Shown: piece by piece, positions 23,748-35,405 of the stretch
How positions within the stretch are numbered: position 1 is the first letter of the stretch
How the letters are laid out: every line of letters begins with the position of its first letter
Assembly (NCBI RefSeq): GCF_000764305.2
Contig: NW_025946036.1
Location: 602,571 to 666,570, forward strand
Length of the DNA: 64,000 nucleotides
From: Hyalella azteca
Taxonomy: Eukaryota > Arthropoda > Malacostraca > Amphipoda > Hyalellidae
Reading direction: 5' to 3'
Notes under the pieces: model-generated
Database searches by the model: none
What the model was told of the DNA's origin: nothing
Seen by the model: the letters and a program-made list of their open reading frames with translations, nothing else
Program-made: the position numbers and the translations under genes

Positions 23748-25562
23748 AATTCCGGGACGATACCGAGACGAGACGAGACATCCCGGTTAAAATAGGTACC
23801 TTAAAAATTCCCGGAATTTCTAGCCATTATAACGAGACATAACGAGACGTAACGAGACTAATCAATTATCGATGTGGTGTAAACTTTGGCTTACCATAAT
23901 GCATTTATACAGAACTAGGCAGCGCTACTTTAAAATGTAGCGGCCTCTACCGCTACATGCTCTAGTCTAAATGTAGCGGGCGCTACCGCTACCGCTACAA
24001 TTGCTTAAAAGTAGCGCCGCTACCGCTACCAAAAATGTAGCGGCCGCTACATGTAGCGCGCTACTGCCCACATCTGGTAACAACAGACATGTTGACACTA
24101 GTTTCAGGCTGAGGTTGACAACATTACACCGAAATTTTTCGTACAGTTTTATTCTGTAATTTATATTATGCATGCATCATGCTGGTTTTTAAATAATATT
24201 TAATACTATTAAGTAAAATCTAAAGGCTTTATCTATAAATTTAGCGGTAGCGCTGTAGCGGGAAAAACCTCGTATCGCTACTTAAATATATAGCGGGCGC
24301 TACCGCTACCGCTACAATTGCTTAAATGTAGCGCCGCTACCGCTACATGCTCTAAATGTAGCGGGCGCTACCGCTACAATTGCTTAAATGTAGCGCCGCT
24401 ACCGCTACATGTAGCGCGCTACTGCCAACCTCTGCATTTATATAATAACTTGAGATGTATCCTTTTACTATTCTGATTGGAGCTCTGCAATTGAAATGAT
24501 TTTGGCTACGAATACATGTTGTGGGTTTAATATTGTACTTAATCTCGACAGGCAAATAAAAATGGAAAAACACGTATTTTTTCAAAAATTGTGTTCTATG
24601 ATGGTTTGGAGGAGGCCATACTAGCTGTAGCTGGCGACATCGGCTGACTGGACAGACGTTGATTTGCTTCCAGCTCAATCACAGAATCAGATTCATAGAA
24701 CTTGCCTTAAGCAATCTTCTTCAACAAAAAAGTTTGGAAAGAAATATCAACAACATTTTAAAATACAACAAAATTTAAGTTGGAAAACATATAATAGTTT
24801 GATCTTCAAAAATAACTCGAAATATCCATGTGTATCCTTTCTAAATAACGTTAAACAAGCCCAAGTGTTTGATAATAATTCAGGAAACTGCGCAATTTTG
24901 AAGATTTCCTGGAGGTGTAGCACAAAATTTTACTAAAGGCAGAGATAATCTAATACTAGCTTCGGTGTTATTAGGAATATCTTACCAGGACTCCACTCCA
25001 CTGTCTACTAATTGGCCGACTAATCTAGACACTGCGTCCCTACTCCCTATGCGCTCCACGGCGCCGGAACCCGTTCCGAACGCGTAATAAACTCGACTCA
25101 TATTCGTACGGTTCCCATAAGTGCCATCGAAGCCTTACTTATGACTTAAGAGTAACATTTTTGACTCAATACTCAGCCATGCATACTACATCGACAGGTT
25201 TGCGGTGTTTGTCGGACCACTAATTAACTGCCATGTCAGTTAGTCAGACAAATTTTGCTAAATCTGCAAATTAACTCAATTTAACTGGTAACTGTCTATG
25301 GCCCTATTAGCAATAAAGGTCTAACTTGGCATTCTTCAACCCTTGTTTTCGAAATGATTCGCATCGTAATCGAAAAACTTGTTTTGTCGTAAATAATTCA
25401 GACAAATCTCGTCTTGTCTCGTTTCAAATCTGTCTGTCTCGTCCCGGTTCATAATTTACCGGGACACAAGTTTTAAAGTACGGGACAGAAGTCTTGTCTC
25501 GGTTCATACGTTTATTCCGGGACAAATTTTACCCTCTGTCCCGTTATTTTTTTCCCGGAATT
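23748..25562. mobile_element. Candidate 1.8-kb element with CCGGGA/CGAGAC inverted ends
   Basis: AATTCCGGGA at 23748-23757 is exactly inverted as TCCCGGAATT at 25553-25562. Both flanks carry arrays of the same words in opposite orientation: CCGGGAC, CGAGACGAGAC and AACGAGAC on the left (23750-23855), and GTCCCGG, GTCTTGTCTC and GTCTGTCTC on the right (25405-25555). This symmetry points to a DNA transposon with subterminal repeats. I find no target-site duplication (flanks TCCGTAGG and AAGAATGC), so the exact limits are unsure. The interior holds the TAGCGG element and AT-rich DNA without a transposase frame. Confidence 0.5.
23910..24434. mobile_element. hAT-like non-autonomous element built of TAGCGG repeats
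   Basis: The element runs from CAGAACTAGGCAGCGCTAC to GTAGCGCGCTACTGCCAACC followed by TCTG. Both ends are flanked by the identical 8-mer CATTTATA (23902-23909 and 24435-24442). An 8-bp duplication with CAG...CTG ends is the hallmark of hAT insertions. The subterminal regions are arrays of (G)TAGCGGTAGCG in both orientations, which could serve as transposase-binding repeats. A second terminus-like sequence (ACTGCCCACATCTG) ends at 24076, followed by about 160 bp unrelated to the repeats (24077-24236), so a nested partial copy or internal duplication is likely. No coding capacity. Confidence 0.8.
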
Positions 25563-25690
25563 AAGAATGCATAACATTTAATGGATGAATGGATGCAGTA
25601 GTGACTTGCAATCACCCGCGTCGCATGAATGCAGCATAATTAATTAATGAATGAATGCAATAATGACTTGCAAACACCCGCGATGAACGA
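25563..25690. repeat. Two-copy tandem duplication, 62-bp period
   Basis: GCAGTAGTGACTTGCA at 25595 recurs as GCAATAATGACTTGCA at 25657, each followed by an ACACCCGCG-like end. A CpG-rich stretch follows (25690-25740). Confidence 0.55.
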
Positions 25691-28047
25691 AGATCGTCAT
25701 ATGCGCGTTAGTCGTTTTGCAGCGCGCGTCGTCGTTCCCACATGCTACTTCAATTAGTAGGTGCTAATTGTGAGCTGTGCGTAACAATGGACGAGCTAGT
25801 CAAGCGCGTCTTGAAATTATCGCTTACACCGAAGATGTTGTGTAACACTAAATTTATCGTGCAACTTTGTGGATATTGTGCAGCAGATAAATTATATTGC
25901 AGGGTAGAGGATTTTCAGGCATTAATATTGCGGTAGGAGAGACTTAGCTAGTTTTTCATTTTGGATTGCCACATCGCTGACTATGAGATTTTGAAGAAAA
26001 TTCCCAGAATGTTAAGATGTTTTTTCCAAAGAATTATTACAATGCAACAATGTGCAGGCCGGAGTCATTGTTTGACGTGCAAGTCATGTTTGACTGGCAA
26101 TTAAAGTTTCTACACTCCCTCAGTTTCTCCTAAATAAACATTCCCGGAATTCATGTTATGTTGTGACAGCAAGGAGTGAGTATGGAGAGATGGCTTGACA
26201 TGAGTTTGTTCACGTCTTTATGTTGCATCACGTAATTGAATTTATGTGAAGCTAGGAAGAAAATTCTATTCATTTGCTGGTGAGTATTTGTGAGGCACAA
26301 AGGCTGATAAATAACAGAAAGAAGTCGTTGTTTAAAGAAAGTTAATTAGTACCCACAAAATTTACCTACCACTCAAACTCAAATCAGCATCCAATATGTA
26401 GCAAATCTAAGAAAGATAGCAGCACAAAATGCAAACAGAAGTCCTTGGATGAAACTTCGAAATAAAAAGTTGAATTCCTATTTTTAACATCAGAGTATTG
26501 CGCAGCTGTTGTCACCTAGAAACAAAGCTCGTACTGAAAATAAATTATTCTTTTCTTCAGAAGGAGTTTGGTCTTCAATACAATTTCGTGCACAAACCAA
26601 ATGCGAATGACATTTAGAGGCGCAGTTATCCTTGTTTTGCTTGGAAATTGTTTTGCTGCTTTATCTCCTTAAATATTATTCTCATTGACATCTGGATAAC
26701 ATTTTTTGTGAGTGAATTTAACATATTCGGTTGTTGATGATCCGTCATTGTGAATGCGAAAAGATTTTTTGTATTCTTTGACTGCATTAAATGCGTATAT
26801 TAATGGATATTAAATGTGTGATTTTTGCTGGAAATAAATGTAGATATTTCGGAGAAATTAAAGATAAAATATTACTGTGCAATGATTTAAATTATGAAAA
26901 ATATTTACATTTTCAAAACTATTTCCCCATTCCGAGCCAAGTTTCAAGAACTTCATGATAATCTCCTCCTTGGTTTTCCTCGCAGAGCTGTGGCAACATT
27001 TAGCTCAATATAGCCCTATATTAAGTGCCCTATTAAGAACAGGTTGCGTGAATTGCTTTTCAAGATCAACGATGCGAGCCAAATTGAGATTCATGCGCTC
27101 CATCGGATATCCAGTGACTTGGCGTCTGCAAATAGACGAAATAATTGTGTTTTGGTTCTAAAAATATGTTAATTTTGGCTGTTATTGCGTGATTTTTGAT
27201 GAAGAAAATATGAGAAACTATGGTAGTTTGTGCGATCGTATTTTATGAGACTGAGTATAGTTTTATTAAATTCTCGAAAGAAAATATTTACCTGCCTTTA
27301 TTTTTAACGAAATTTGAAAAAAATATTAGAAGATATGTCATGCAATTGGCGGGCCTATTTATTATAGAATTATATCCATATTCCAGTATGGAGTGGTTGA
27401 AGCTTGACCCTTGATTTTATTATATATGCTAGCTAGTCGAACTCGAACCTGGAATACATTTTTGCCTGGATATTACCAAAGAATAAAATTTGGAATGTAA
27501 TGGTGCAATCTTGTGACCTTGGAAAAGTTATGGAAGAAGTAAATTTGAGGATTAAAATGCTATTTTTAATTTTCCAAGCAAAATCTCTATTTACAGATAC
27601 AAAATAGTTTTTCCTGTGACTGAAACGATACGATTCTTCTGCGTAGGGATTACCTGGGTCTTTCTTCGATTCACGCAATTTCACTATATGCATTATGAAC
27701 TGAATTCGGAATGACGGGAGTCTTGCCTAGCAGAGACAATCTTTACCGAGTAACACCTGTCTAACCTTCCATTTATCTTATATTTTATTTCTGTTATTGA
27801 GACGAAGGTGAATAGGTGACATTGACAAACACGAGATCATTTGCATATCTTTTCTCAAGGTATTTCTTTCACATTACGATGGTTGTAAAGTTCAAGTAAA
27901 GGACGACTCCAAGTAGATTCGACAATTAACCCTAAACTGCCACCGATCTTAACAAAGGAGAAATGAAAGCATACTAAATAATTATTTATTGAACAAAGCA
28001 CGTAAATTGAACACTAATAAATGAAAGTTTGAAAACATCATAATAAA
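25691..28047. other. AT-rich stretch, no supported gene
   Basis: The 64-aa frame at 25742-25936 follows a CpG-rich patch (25680-25740) but shows no known motif. Other frames are 64-86 aa and not recognised. No repeat boundary was seen. Confidence 0.4.
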
Positions 28048-28425
28048 TAACGCACAACAGTGATAGTACACGACAATGATAGTACACAGCGAAATAGTTC
28101 ACAGCAGAAATAGTTCACAGCAAAGGTAATGCACGGCACAGGTAAGGCCAGCAAAGGTAATGCACCACTAAGGTAATGCTCAGCAAAGGTAATGCTCAGC
28201 AAAGGTAATGCTCAGCAAAGGTAATGCTCAGCAAAGGTAATGCTCAGCAAAGGTAATGCTCAGCAAAGGTAATGCACAGTAACGATACTAGTTCACAGCA
28301 AGGGTAATCCACAGCTAAGGTGGTTCATAGCAAAGGTGGTTCACAGCAAAGGTGGTTCACAGCAAATGTGGTTCACAGCAAATGTGGTTCACAGCAAAGG
28401 TGGTTCACAGCAAAGGTGACCGTAA
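28048..28425. repeat. 16-bp minisatellite with two unit types
   Basis: The left part has imperfect units; 28171-28280 has about six near-identical copies of GGTAATGCTCAGCAAA. After a short irregular stretch, 28319-28415 has about six copies of GGTGGTTCACAGCAAA or its T variant. The two unit types share the CAGCAAA(GG) frame and the 16-bp period, so they derive from one array that diverged in blocks. It has no coding sense. Confidence 0.9.
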
Positions 28426-29542
28426 CTTGTAGTTAGTAAGTAATGTTAGTCCATTCTTCTCATTTATGTCAGTCAATCACCAGCAAGCGTCCATATCACA
28501 TGTCAAACTATTAAATCTGTGTCTCGTCATTCATATGCCTATCTATACTTCATTGTTCGTCATGTGTAAATAAACCATTCTAAACCATCGCCGACTTATA
28601 GAACCTGGGTTTATTCAATTGTATAGCAAGCCACATACCATCCGCCACAATGTGGTTTCAGAGGACATTTTCATTGGGGTTTCAAAGGAATGGGGTTTCA
28701 GATCAGGCTGGATTTGAAAATCATGTAGTAAGTTCCTTTAGTTGTTTAAATCGTTACATTTGGAAAAAGCGAAAGCAGAGATAATGCAAAACAAATAAAC
28801 CTTATTTTTATTAGAGAAACAAGAGATTTCAATTAAATATGGCAAATTTTTTTACATTTCCTTTTCAAATTCTCAGTTGCTGAAGAAACATGAGGTCCTG
28901 TCTTGAAATAGGAAGTCCTGCCTCGGGAAGTATTGTGATCATGTCATGTCTTCTTGTAAGGTAAGAATGATGTCATTTTAATGAAGTGGGCTGGACAGGT
29001 TATGTCTCTCATGGGAATAAATAAATCCTGTCATGCTACTTGAAGTTAAATTGTTATAATTATTCTCCCTCTCTGTCACGCGAGGGAAAAGTAAGAGACT
29101 GTTATAGCGAGGCTGGTTAACTTGGTATCAATGGTATGTCTCTCAAAAAAAAGAAAGAAAGTAAAGAAAAGGCTGCAGATGAGTTTAAAACTAAATAAAT
29201 AGGCTCAGCCTCATCAAATGAGCGTGATGGCATCGAAAATACTCGTTATTTTTTACATCTTCGGCCGCTAATAAACATGAGAGTCAGAAGCTGTGACTCA
29301 CACGTAGATGAGGTTTTGCGTTTCATATAATTCAGTAGTGGATGATGAGGGATTTTTCATAGCGCAAACCAATAATTTTGTCTCATTTTGGATAAGTAGT
29401 ATGCTTCTAAGATAGTGACATGGATTACATTTTCATTTTATTTTGTTCATTAAAGCTAATAGGAAATCCATTTTGATTGCGCCTTTAAATTTTGGATTCC
29501 ATCCATCGTTGCACGTGCAAAAATGCAAAAAAAATCTATAAT
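28426..29542. other. AT-rich stretch with an LTR-like tail at 28550-28700
   Basis: An AATAAACC-type signal (28569) is followed about 80 bp on by a GCCACA end (28645-28650) and then TGTGGTTTCAGAGG, a layout reminiscent of an LTR end plus a primer-binding-like sequence. No second LTR and no gag or pol frame is visible. The rest to 29542 shows nothing recognisable. Confidence 0.25.
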
Positions 29543-30513
29543 GGCCCGTATGCTAAATGGGGCACTATAGCACTACGAAGTAGCACTACGCACTACAAGC
29601 CGTAGTGCGGTACTAGTGCGACATGGAACACTACGGTTGGCATGCTAAATAGGGCACTAGCACTTTGAAGTAGCACTACGCACTACAAGCCATAGTGCGG
29701 CATAGAACACTACGGTTGGTATGCTAAATAGGGCCAGAAGCATAACGCGCACTACAAAAATCTGAAGTGTCCTACACACCGCACTTCACGACGACACTAC
29801 GGTATATTTAACCTTGTTTACTTCGTCAGCTATAGATCTGTTTGGCTTACAGCAAAGGCATCATCGCGTAAAAACCTCAGGAACAGCATGCCATGAATAT
29901 AAAAAAGTGTACCGCTTCAGTGAACAACATGTTATTCTTATGGCTGACATTTTCCTTGGCGAAACGGATGAACAGCGTAGAAGTAAAAAATACTTTTCTT
30001 GTTTTTGATACCATGTTTTGAATTTTATTATTTTTTTTTTCTGGAGTCATTTTGAATTCTTCTGCAAGAACTTTCCATGCTTCTCTCTTTTGTTCGATGT
30101 CTTTGGTAAGCGTGGACTTTGAATATATGATGGGAAAGGTGCGCAGACGCATTGCGAATTTCAGCTCACCATCACAATTTTCATTAGTACCATTACCATC
30201 ACAATTAAACATTTTACATCAATCTTCTGCAAAGAATAAGAATAACTTAGGGAATAATTAATTATTTGAGCACTTAACTACCATTCTTCAATGGACTCAT
30301 AGCGTAGTGCGGCACTATAAAGTACTCTAACAGCGAAGTAGCACTTCAAAGTCTTTCTGCATACGAATCAGTAGTGCGCCACTAAGCGACACTAAACATT
30401 GTAGAGCTACTTCGAAGTGCTTAGTGTCTGTGACGTATTTAGCATACCAACAGAACACTTCGTAGTGCATAGTGCTACTTCGTAGTGCTAGTGCCCTATT
30501 TAGCATACGGGCC
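29543..30513. mobile_element. PIF/Harbinger-like element with long TIRs
   Basis: The ends GGCCCGTATGCTAAAT and its complement at 30498-30513 begin an inverted match of about 50 bp with two or three substitutions and a 2-bp indel, continuing through GGGCACTA...GCACTACGAAGTAGCAC. Both ends abut AAT (29540-29542 and 30514-30516), fitting the 3-bp duplications of PIF/Harbinger elements, although TWA is the usual target. Two further inward copies of the terminal phrase (TGCTAAATAGGGC, at about 29643 and 29721) show amplification of the end. The interior encodes a MADF-like remnant, matching the Myb/SANT-type accessory protein of this superfamily. No DDE nuclease frame is visible. Confidence 0.75.
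29877..30212 (-). pseudogene. MADF (Myb/SANT-like) domain remnant inside the Harbinger-like element
   Basis: The 111-aa frame contains a MADF-like stretch at residues about 22-75: LRTFPIIYSKST, then KDIEQKREAWKVLAEEFKM, then KTRKVFF. The aromatic/hydrophobic spacing and the KREAWKVLAEEF helix with Trp46 match the family, which binds DNA and is found in transcription factors and in the second protein of PIF/Harbinger transposons. The third-helix Trp expected near residue 64 is Ile, and the frame degenerates after about residue 76. No partner transposase is present, so I call it a decayed accessory ORF. Family assignment is by eye and should be tested against the MADF profile. Confidence 0.5.
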
Positions 30514-30516
30514 AAT

Positions 30517-32477
30517 GTCGATTGTAGTGTGTCAATCATTGAGATACCCTAAGCACCAATCCACACAATGCATAATATAACTATTTTTAATTATAACCAG
30601 TAAATTAGTCAATTTTAGTCCAGTTTTACTAAATATGGATACATATTTTCTGAATGCCGCAATTTCTCGGCTATAATTCGAAAGACATGGTAGCAGGAAT
30701 GGTGTATAAGAGTCGCTGTTCCATGCTACAACAACAGATCCAAAACATGCACGGAACCTTACAACTAAGAATATTACTCCGAAAGCGTGTGTTCCTTCTG
30801 CCAAAATTTCCTGATGGAAAAACTGTCGGGTTGTGCTTCCAATGCAGGCCTTGAGCTTGCCAATAGCTTTGTGCAAGCCCGAAGGGAGCAGACTTTCCGC
30901 TCCCGCGCTAATGAAATGATTCCCTTATATCGGAGACTGGCAGAAAATAATGGTGATGATGCATCAGAAAATCTGGAAAATCCTTGATGTATTTCGGGGA
31001 GGAGGGGTGAAGACTAAAGAAAACTTGCTTACATAATCCAGTCTGCAATCAAACTATACATACACATGACTACATGCATGTGATATGATGAATGATAGAT
31101 AGATGATTAGATAGATGCTGAAATGATTTAGTATTAAAAATTACTTAAAAAATACAAGATTTTATGTAAAGAATTCAGGGACCTTAGATTACGTATCATT
31201 TTATGAGAAAAACTTTCATGGTAATTTTGGTTGCGTTTTTGGCTTGGCAGTGAACAAGTGGCGTAGTGTTTCTCCTTTCAGACAATTTTATGGAGCTCTA
31301 AAACCAGAAAAAGTGACCCTGCCATCTCAGGCTGCTTGTTAATGTTGAGTAGTGCGTAGCATAACAAAAGACCATGTAAGAGATCATAAAATACGCCCCC
31401 ATATTCTTTTCACAGTAGTGGAAACTCTACCGCAATATCCCAGATTCACCATTATTGTATCCAACCACCTCATTCAATTAAAAAATAAAAATGTTATTCC
31501 GACAAAGTTTTTCAAGCTGCTATGAAATACCGTCATATTTTTTTTTGCAGTAATTTTCAACTTTTTATCATATGGATGTAATTTGTCCTCGTATTTTACA
31601 TTTCATTGCACTATTTTTCAACTGAGCATTTAACTTGGGTACAAATGCATTCAATGTCATAACTAATAACGAGTCCTTGAATCTCATTCCAAATAATCAG
31701 TGTAGCTCCAGTCATTCAGTGACTGGAGGATAATGTGGATAATAACTCACTTACTTCATAGTAATCATGCATCATAAAATTAATTCGATGCTCACTCAAG
31801 CACAACCAGGTGCAAATAAATTATCTTAGTTACAGGTCATTTTTTATGGTCGATAATCGGTTGTCTTTAATTGACATTATTGGTACGAACGAAACAGAGA
31901 TGATCACAGCCTGAATAACTGATGAACAAATTCTTTCTCAGATACATATCAGTAAAAATCTCATTTTTGAATAATGGAAATGAAAAATTCATAACGAATA
32001 TTTTCCAAACTTAATCTGAAATACTCAAATCACGAGAATATACCAATCTGAGTTCATGAATTCTGAATAACAACATACAATGGATAAAAGAAATATTTGA
32101 CCAGCTCATGTGAATCTGACCTTTGCCCATTTAATATGAATTTAAGGGAAATATCGAAACAAATTTCTCCTGTTCGAATTCCTCTTATCGTAATTTAAGT
32201 CTCAAACTGCGCTTGAAGAACACTATAGTCGTACTGTAATCATCAAGGCCCCAAAATCGCGCTTCATGCTCTCGACAAGGCAAGGCTCATTTGTTTTGTG
32301 CAGCGATTTGTGTAAGGGTTAAATTTTCTTCTTAACTCTTCTTAGTACTTGCATTGGTAGACAACTCATCCAAAATATTTGCCTATAATTATCCTCATTC
32401 ACCGAGAATCCCTTGATGCTGCAGGACTTTTTATTTTAGTATCGAATATTTAAGCAGCGTTGTTGATGAGATAAGAA
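30517..32477. other. AT-rich stretch, no supported gene
   Basis: A GC-richer patch at 30780-30990 is open in a plus frame (30787-30987, 66 aa) and a minus frame (30532-30876, 114 aa). The plus frame's last 55 residues are polar and codon-like, but neither frame has a known motif. The rest is anonymous. Confidence 0.35.
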
Positions 32478-32499
32478 TCGCACAACGATGATTGTGCGA
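32478..32499. other. Perfect 8-bp hairpin
   Basis: TCGCACAA (32478-32485) pairs with TTGTGCGA (32492-32499) around CGATGA. Its role is unknown; a stem this short may arise by chance in 64 kb. Confidence 0.4.
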
Positions 32500-32571
32500 G
32501 CTACGATGAGATTACGCTAAATCACGTTCATATAGCCTCATTTACGCCGTGTGATTTCGCTTGCTCTATTT

Positions 32572-32808
32572 TTAACGGACACGCAACTTTTTGGGCATCA
32601 AGACACTGAACCTTCTAGGTAATTCTCGGAAATAGGGCCTAACTCTAGCAATGTGACGTATTTTTGTTGGCAGAGCATCCAGCGAGACTTGGTGCAAGGA
32701 GCGGATCGGGTAGTAGTATATTTTTCGTACTACCAATTTCAATGAAAATGTGCATTTATGTAGACGCCTTGGAAGACTTGTGAGAATTACGGTATTGCGT
32801 AACATCAT
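32572..32808 (-). CDS. Unidentified small basic open frame (78 aa)
   Basis: It starts at ATG ATG (32808) and ends in a TAA at 32572. The product would be strongly basic, with Arg/Lys throughout and few acidic residues, and no membrane segment; the Arg-rich N-terminus could resemble a mitochondrial presequence. Sequence complexity is normal, unlike the repeat-shadow frames. There is no splice or neighbour evidence, and I recognise no family. A chance open frame is a real alternative. Confidence 0.15.
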   Translation of the reverse strand: MMLRNTVILTSLPRRLHKCTFSLKLVVRKIYYYPIRSLHQVSLDALPTKIRHIARVRPYFRELPRRFSVLMPKKLRVR

Positions 32809-33043
32809 AATACTTCACAATAAAAAGGTAAGAAACGGTAAGAAACGACTGATCAAATAAAAATACATTTAAATTTATTGGTTAAATTATCAGTTTTGTC
32901 TTAATGTGGTCTACACTTCTACTTAACTATTGCATAGGAATTGTAAAAACGAATACTGATTGCTAGTAATACTCAATTAATTTTATGTTAATAACATAGC
33001 TTTATATAATTTAAAAATTCAATGCATATGAGTAGAATAATGT

Positions 33044-33514
33044 TTGAAAATCACACTAAGAATCTACACATGCCTTTTTTACAGCAACGCAATATCCTCG
33101 ATTCTGAAGAAAATGGTTGGATATGCATTTATTTTTTACATCACGGTAAAAAGTCTCAACATTAAATGGAAATATTTTTGTACATATTTTTTAATTACTC
33201 CAGCTCTCAAAGTTTGTAAGTTTTTGTTCATAGGAGAAGCAGCACTAAACGTCTGTTGCGTGACTCGCTGCTATCGCTGGCACTCGATACCAGTAAATCC
33301 TAAGAAAATCTCGGCAAGTTCCGCTTTTCATGGTAGACCAATGCCTCGATTTTTCTTCGTAGCCACCTATAATTTGCGCTCATTCACAGTCCTAGAAGAA
33401 ACGAATCGAAGAAAAAGGTATGTTATTGACAATAAAAGAGTGATCAAAGAACTGTTCAGTTCGGCAGCTGCGTATAGGCTTCTCTTTTGTTGGCAGTTTG
33501 CCACTAAACGGTAA
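33044..33514 (+). CDS. Longest open frame of the window (156 aa), unidentified
   Basis: The first 60 residues are AT-driven and hydrophobic. The second half (from about 33233) is richer in G+C and more codon-like. It is preceded by a plausible acceptor (TTTTTGTTCATAG|G at 33231) and contains a consensus donor AAAAG|GTATGT at about 33416. An internal exon of about 185 bp (33233-33416) is therefore a better guess than the whole frame. Its translation shows no domain I know. No flanking exon could be linked to it. Confidence 0.2.
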   Translation: MKITLRIYTCLFYSNAISSILKKMVGYAFIFYITVKSLNIKWKYFCTYFLITPALKVCKFLFIGEAALNVCCVTRCYRWHSIPVNPKKISASSAFHGRPMPRFFFVATYNLRSFTVLEETNRRKRYVIDNKRVIKELFSSAAAYRLLFCWQFATKR

Positions 33515-35222
33515 CTAAATAGAGCTCAAGCCTCCGGTCAATGACTACATTCAATCCCGAGTTTATATAAAAAGTGGTAGTCACGTTGCCATATACTCGC
33601 AATGGAGAAGCGTTCTTAACAAAAACACCTCGGAATGACTTCTTTCAATCTCAACGTTGCTGCTCTGCTTGATATGAGTAACATCACACAATTTTCTAAA
33701 CATCTAAGATTTTTTATGTTGGTTAAATGATGTATTCTTCAGCGAGTGAATGGTGTAGAGTGATGGCTGCAGGCGGGAACGGCAAAGCATTTCTGCATCG
33801 CAATAACCTGGTGGATGTATATGAATCATTCATTTTTTTACCACGAAACAGTTTTATGCAATTTTCCCTTCACTATTTTTTTACTGTTATTTTTGTTCAA
33901 AATGTCAAGGCGAGGCGCCAATTCTTTTGCTCTGGAATAAACTTTGCATTTCTATGTTAGGGACCAAGAAAGTTTTATGATCCAAGTTGCGCAAAAGTTT
34001 AATGCTTCGGTTTTTCATAGTACCAGATCCCCAAACTTACCTAGACCTTAGGACGTGTTTTTTTTCCATGCTTATAAATCGTCTAAATTCTGATTGATCA
34101 TGGCGCATAACTCCTTCAACTGAATATAATATTCCTTACAGTAAGTGGTGAGGAGCTCTAATGACCATTATGGTTCATTAAAAAAATTATTATCTACCTA
34201 ATTTATTCCTGAACGGAACAGAATTAAAATATTATATTATGTACAGAAAAATTACTTTCAAGTTATTATAATTAGTTTCTCATATTTTATTCAATGTTAT
34301 TAGTTCTCCAGATTATTTAACTTGAAAAATCATGTGGGTAGAGATGAAAAGTGCTTTAGGTCTGAAAAGGAACTGATTATTACTACTATTGTACGAAGCG
34401 ATTATCGTGGCGTCTTGTTCAAATGAACTTCCATGGCACAGAAGTTTAATAGCAAGCGAAAACTAAAAAGACGGTAGAGAGAATGAGAACGGATAAAAAC
34501 ATGGGCGATGTTTAGTAATGCAGAGCCACTGAATACCGAATAAGAACATTAAAAAGTTATGAAATAAAATTTAAGAGTAATACCGATTTTTTTTAGTATC
34601 AGGGAATTTTAGGGGGCGTTCATGTTAGATCTTCTTTCACATTAAGCCTGTCATCGGAGAGTTAACAAAAAATTGCAATAATGCAAGAAAATGACTGCAT
34701 GGTGGTGAAATTGCGTGTTTTAGAATGTGATATAAATGAATATTATAGCGATATGAATGAATAGCAGCATAATGCCGGTGATTTTCGTAGCTTGAATAAT
34801 TGTGAATATTACGCATCTGAGTCTCAAAACCCTAAATGTAAAGCATAGAATAAGCTATCAACCCATTTTCTACAGACAAATTAACCCTGGCCAATTATGT
34901 TTGTTACTAAAGATTTAGCGATTGAAGTTTCTGACAGGAGACGAAAGTTCAGGATTTAGTGCATACGAATGTTACCCCACGCATTTATCATAAGAGCGGG
35001 AATGTTGATCGGCTTGCAGTGAGCCATTAAACATATAACGTGTACGTGTAACAGCTTAGTAGCCGTAACAGCGACAAAGCGTGCCCGTATGTAAGTGGTC
35101 ATAAAGACACACGGCGTCCTTCAGCTGACGCTGACACGCCCTGTGTAGCTGCCTGAATTTATATGACTTGGGCCTGAGGACTGCCTACTCACTGCTGCCC
35201 TCCACGCCCTTGCGAAGTTTGC
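33515..35222. other. AT-rich stretch, no supported gene
   Basis: One 77-aa frame (33727-33960), not recognised. A run of CpG-containing sequence at 35030-35210 leads into the TTA microsatellite. Nothing else was supported. Confidence 0.4.
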
Positions 35223-35245
35223 TAATAATTATTATTATTATTATA

Positions 35246-35289
<44 letters not shown>
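35223..35289. repeat. (TTA)n microsatellite
   Basis: About twenty TTA/ATT triplets with one interruption (TTATAATTATTA near 35240). Ends at ATTATCATG. Confidence 0.9.
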
Positions 35290-35405
35290 CATGTCAACCT
35301 CAGCCTGTTACTAGTGTCAACATGTTAGTTGTTACTTGTTAAGTTGTTACCAGTTACCACTTACAGGTTTTTTTCATCTTTCAGTTTGCTTACAGTTATT
35401 TTTAC

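Noticed and set aside
24060..24076. 24076 as the true right end of the TAGCGG element
   Set aside because: The flanks at 23902 and 24077 do not match, whereas 23902-23909 and 24435-24442 are identical.
28048..28425. CRISPR-like regular array
   Set aside because: Units are contiguous 16-mers with no unique spacers, and the setting is eukaryotic.
30532..30876. 114-aa minus frame and overlapping plus frames
   Set aside because: Open in both directions, no domain recognised; the strand cannot be chosen.
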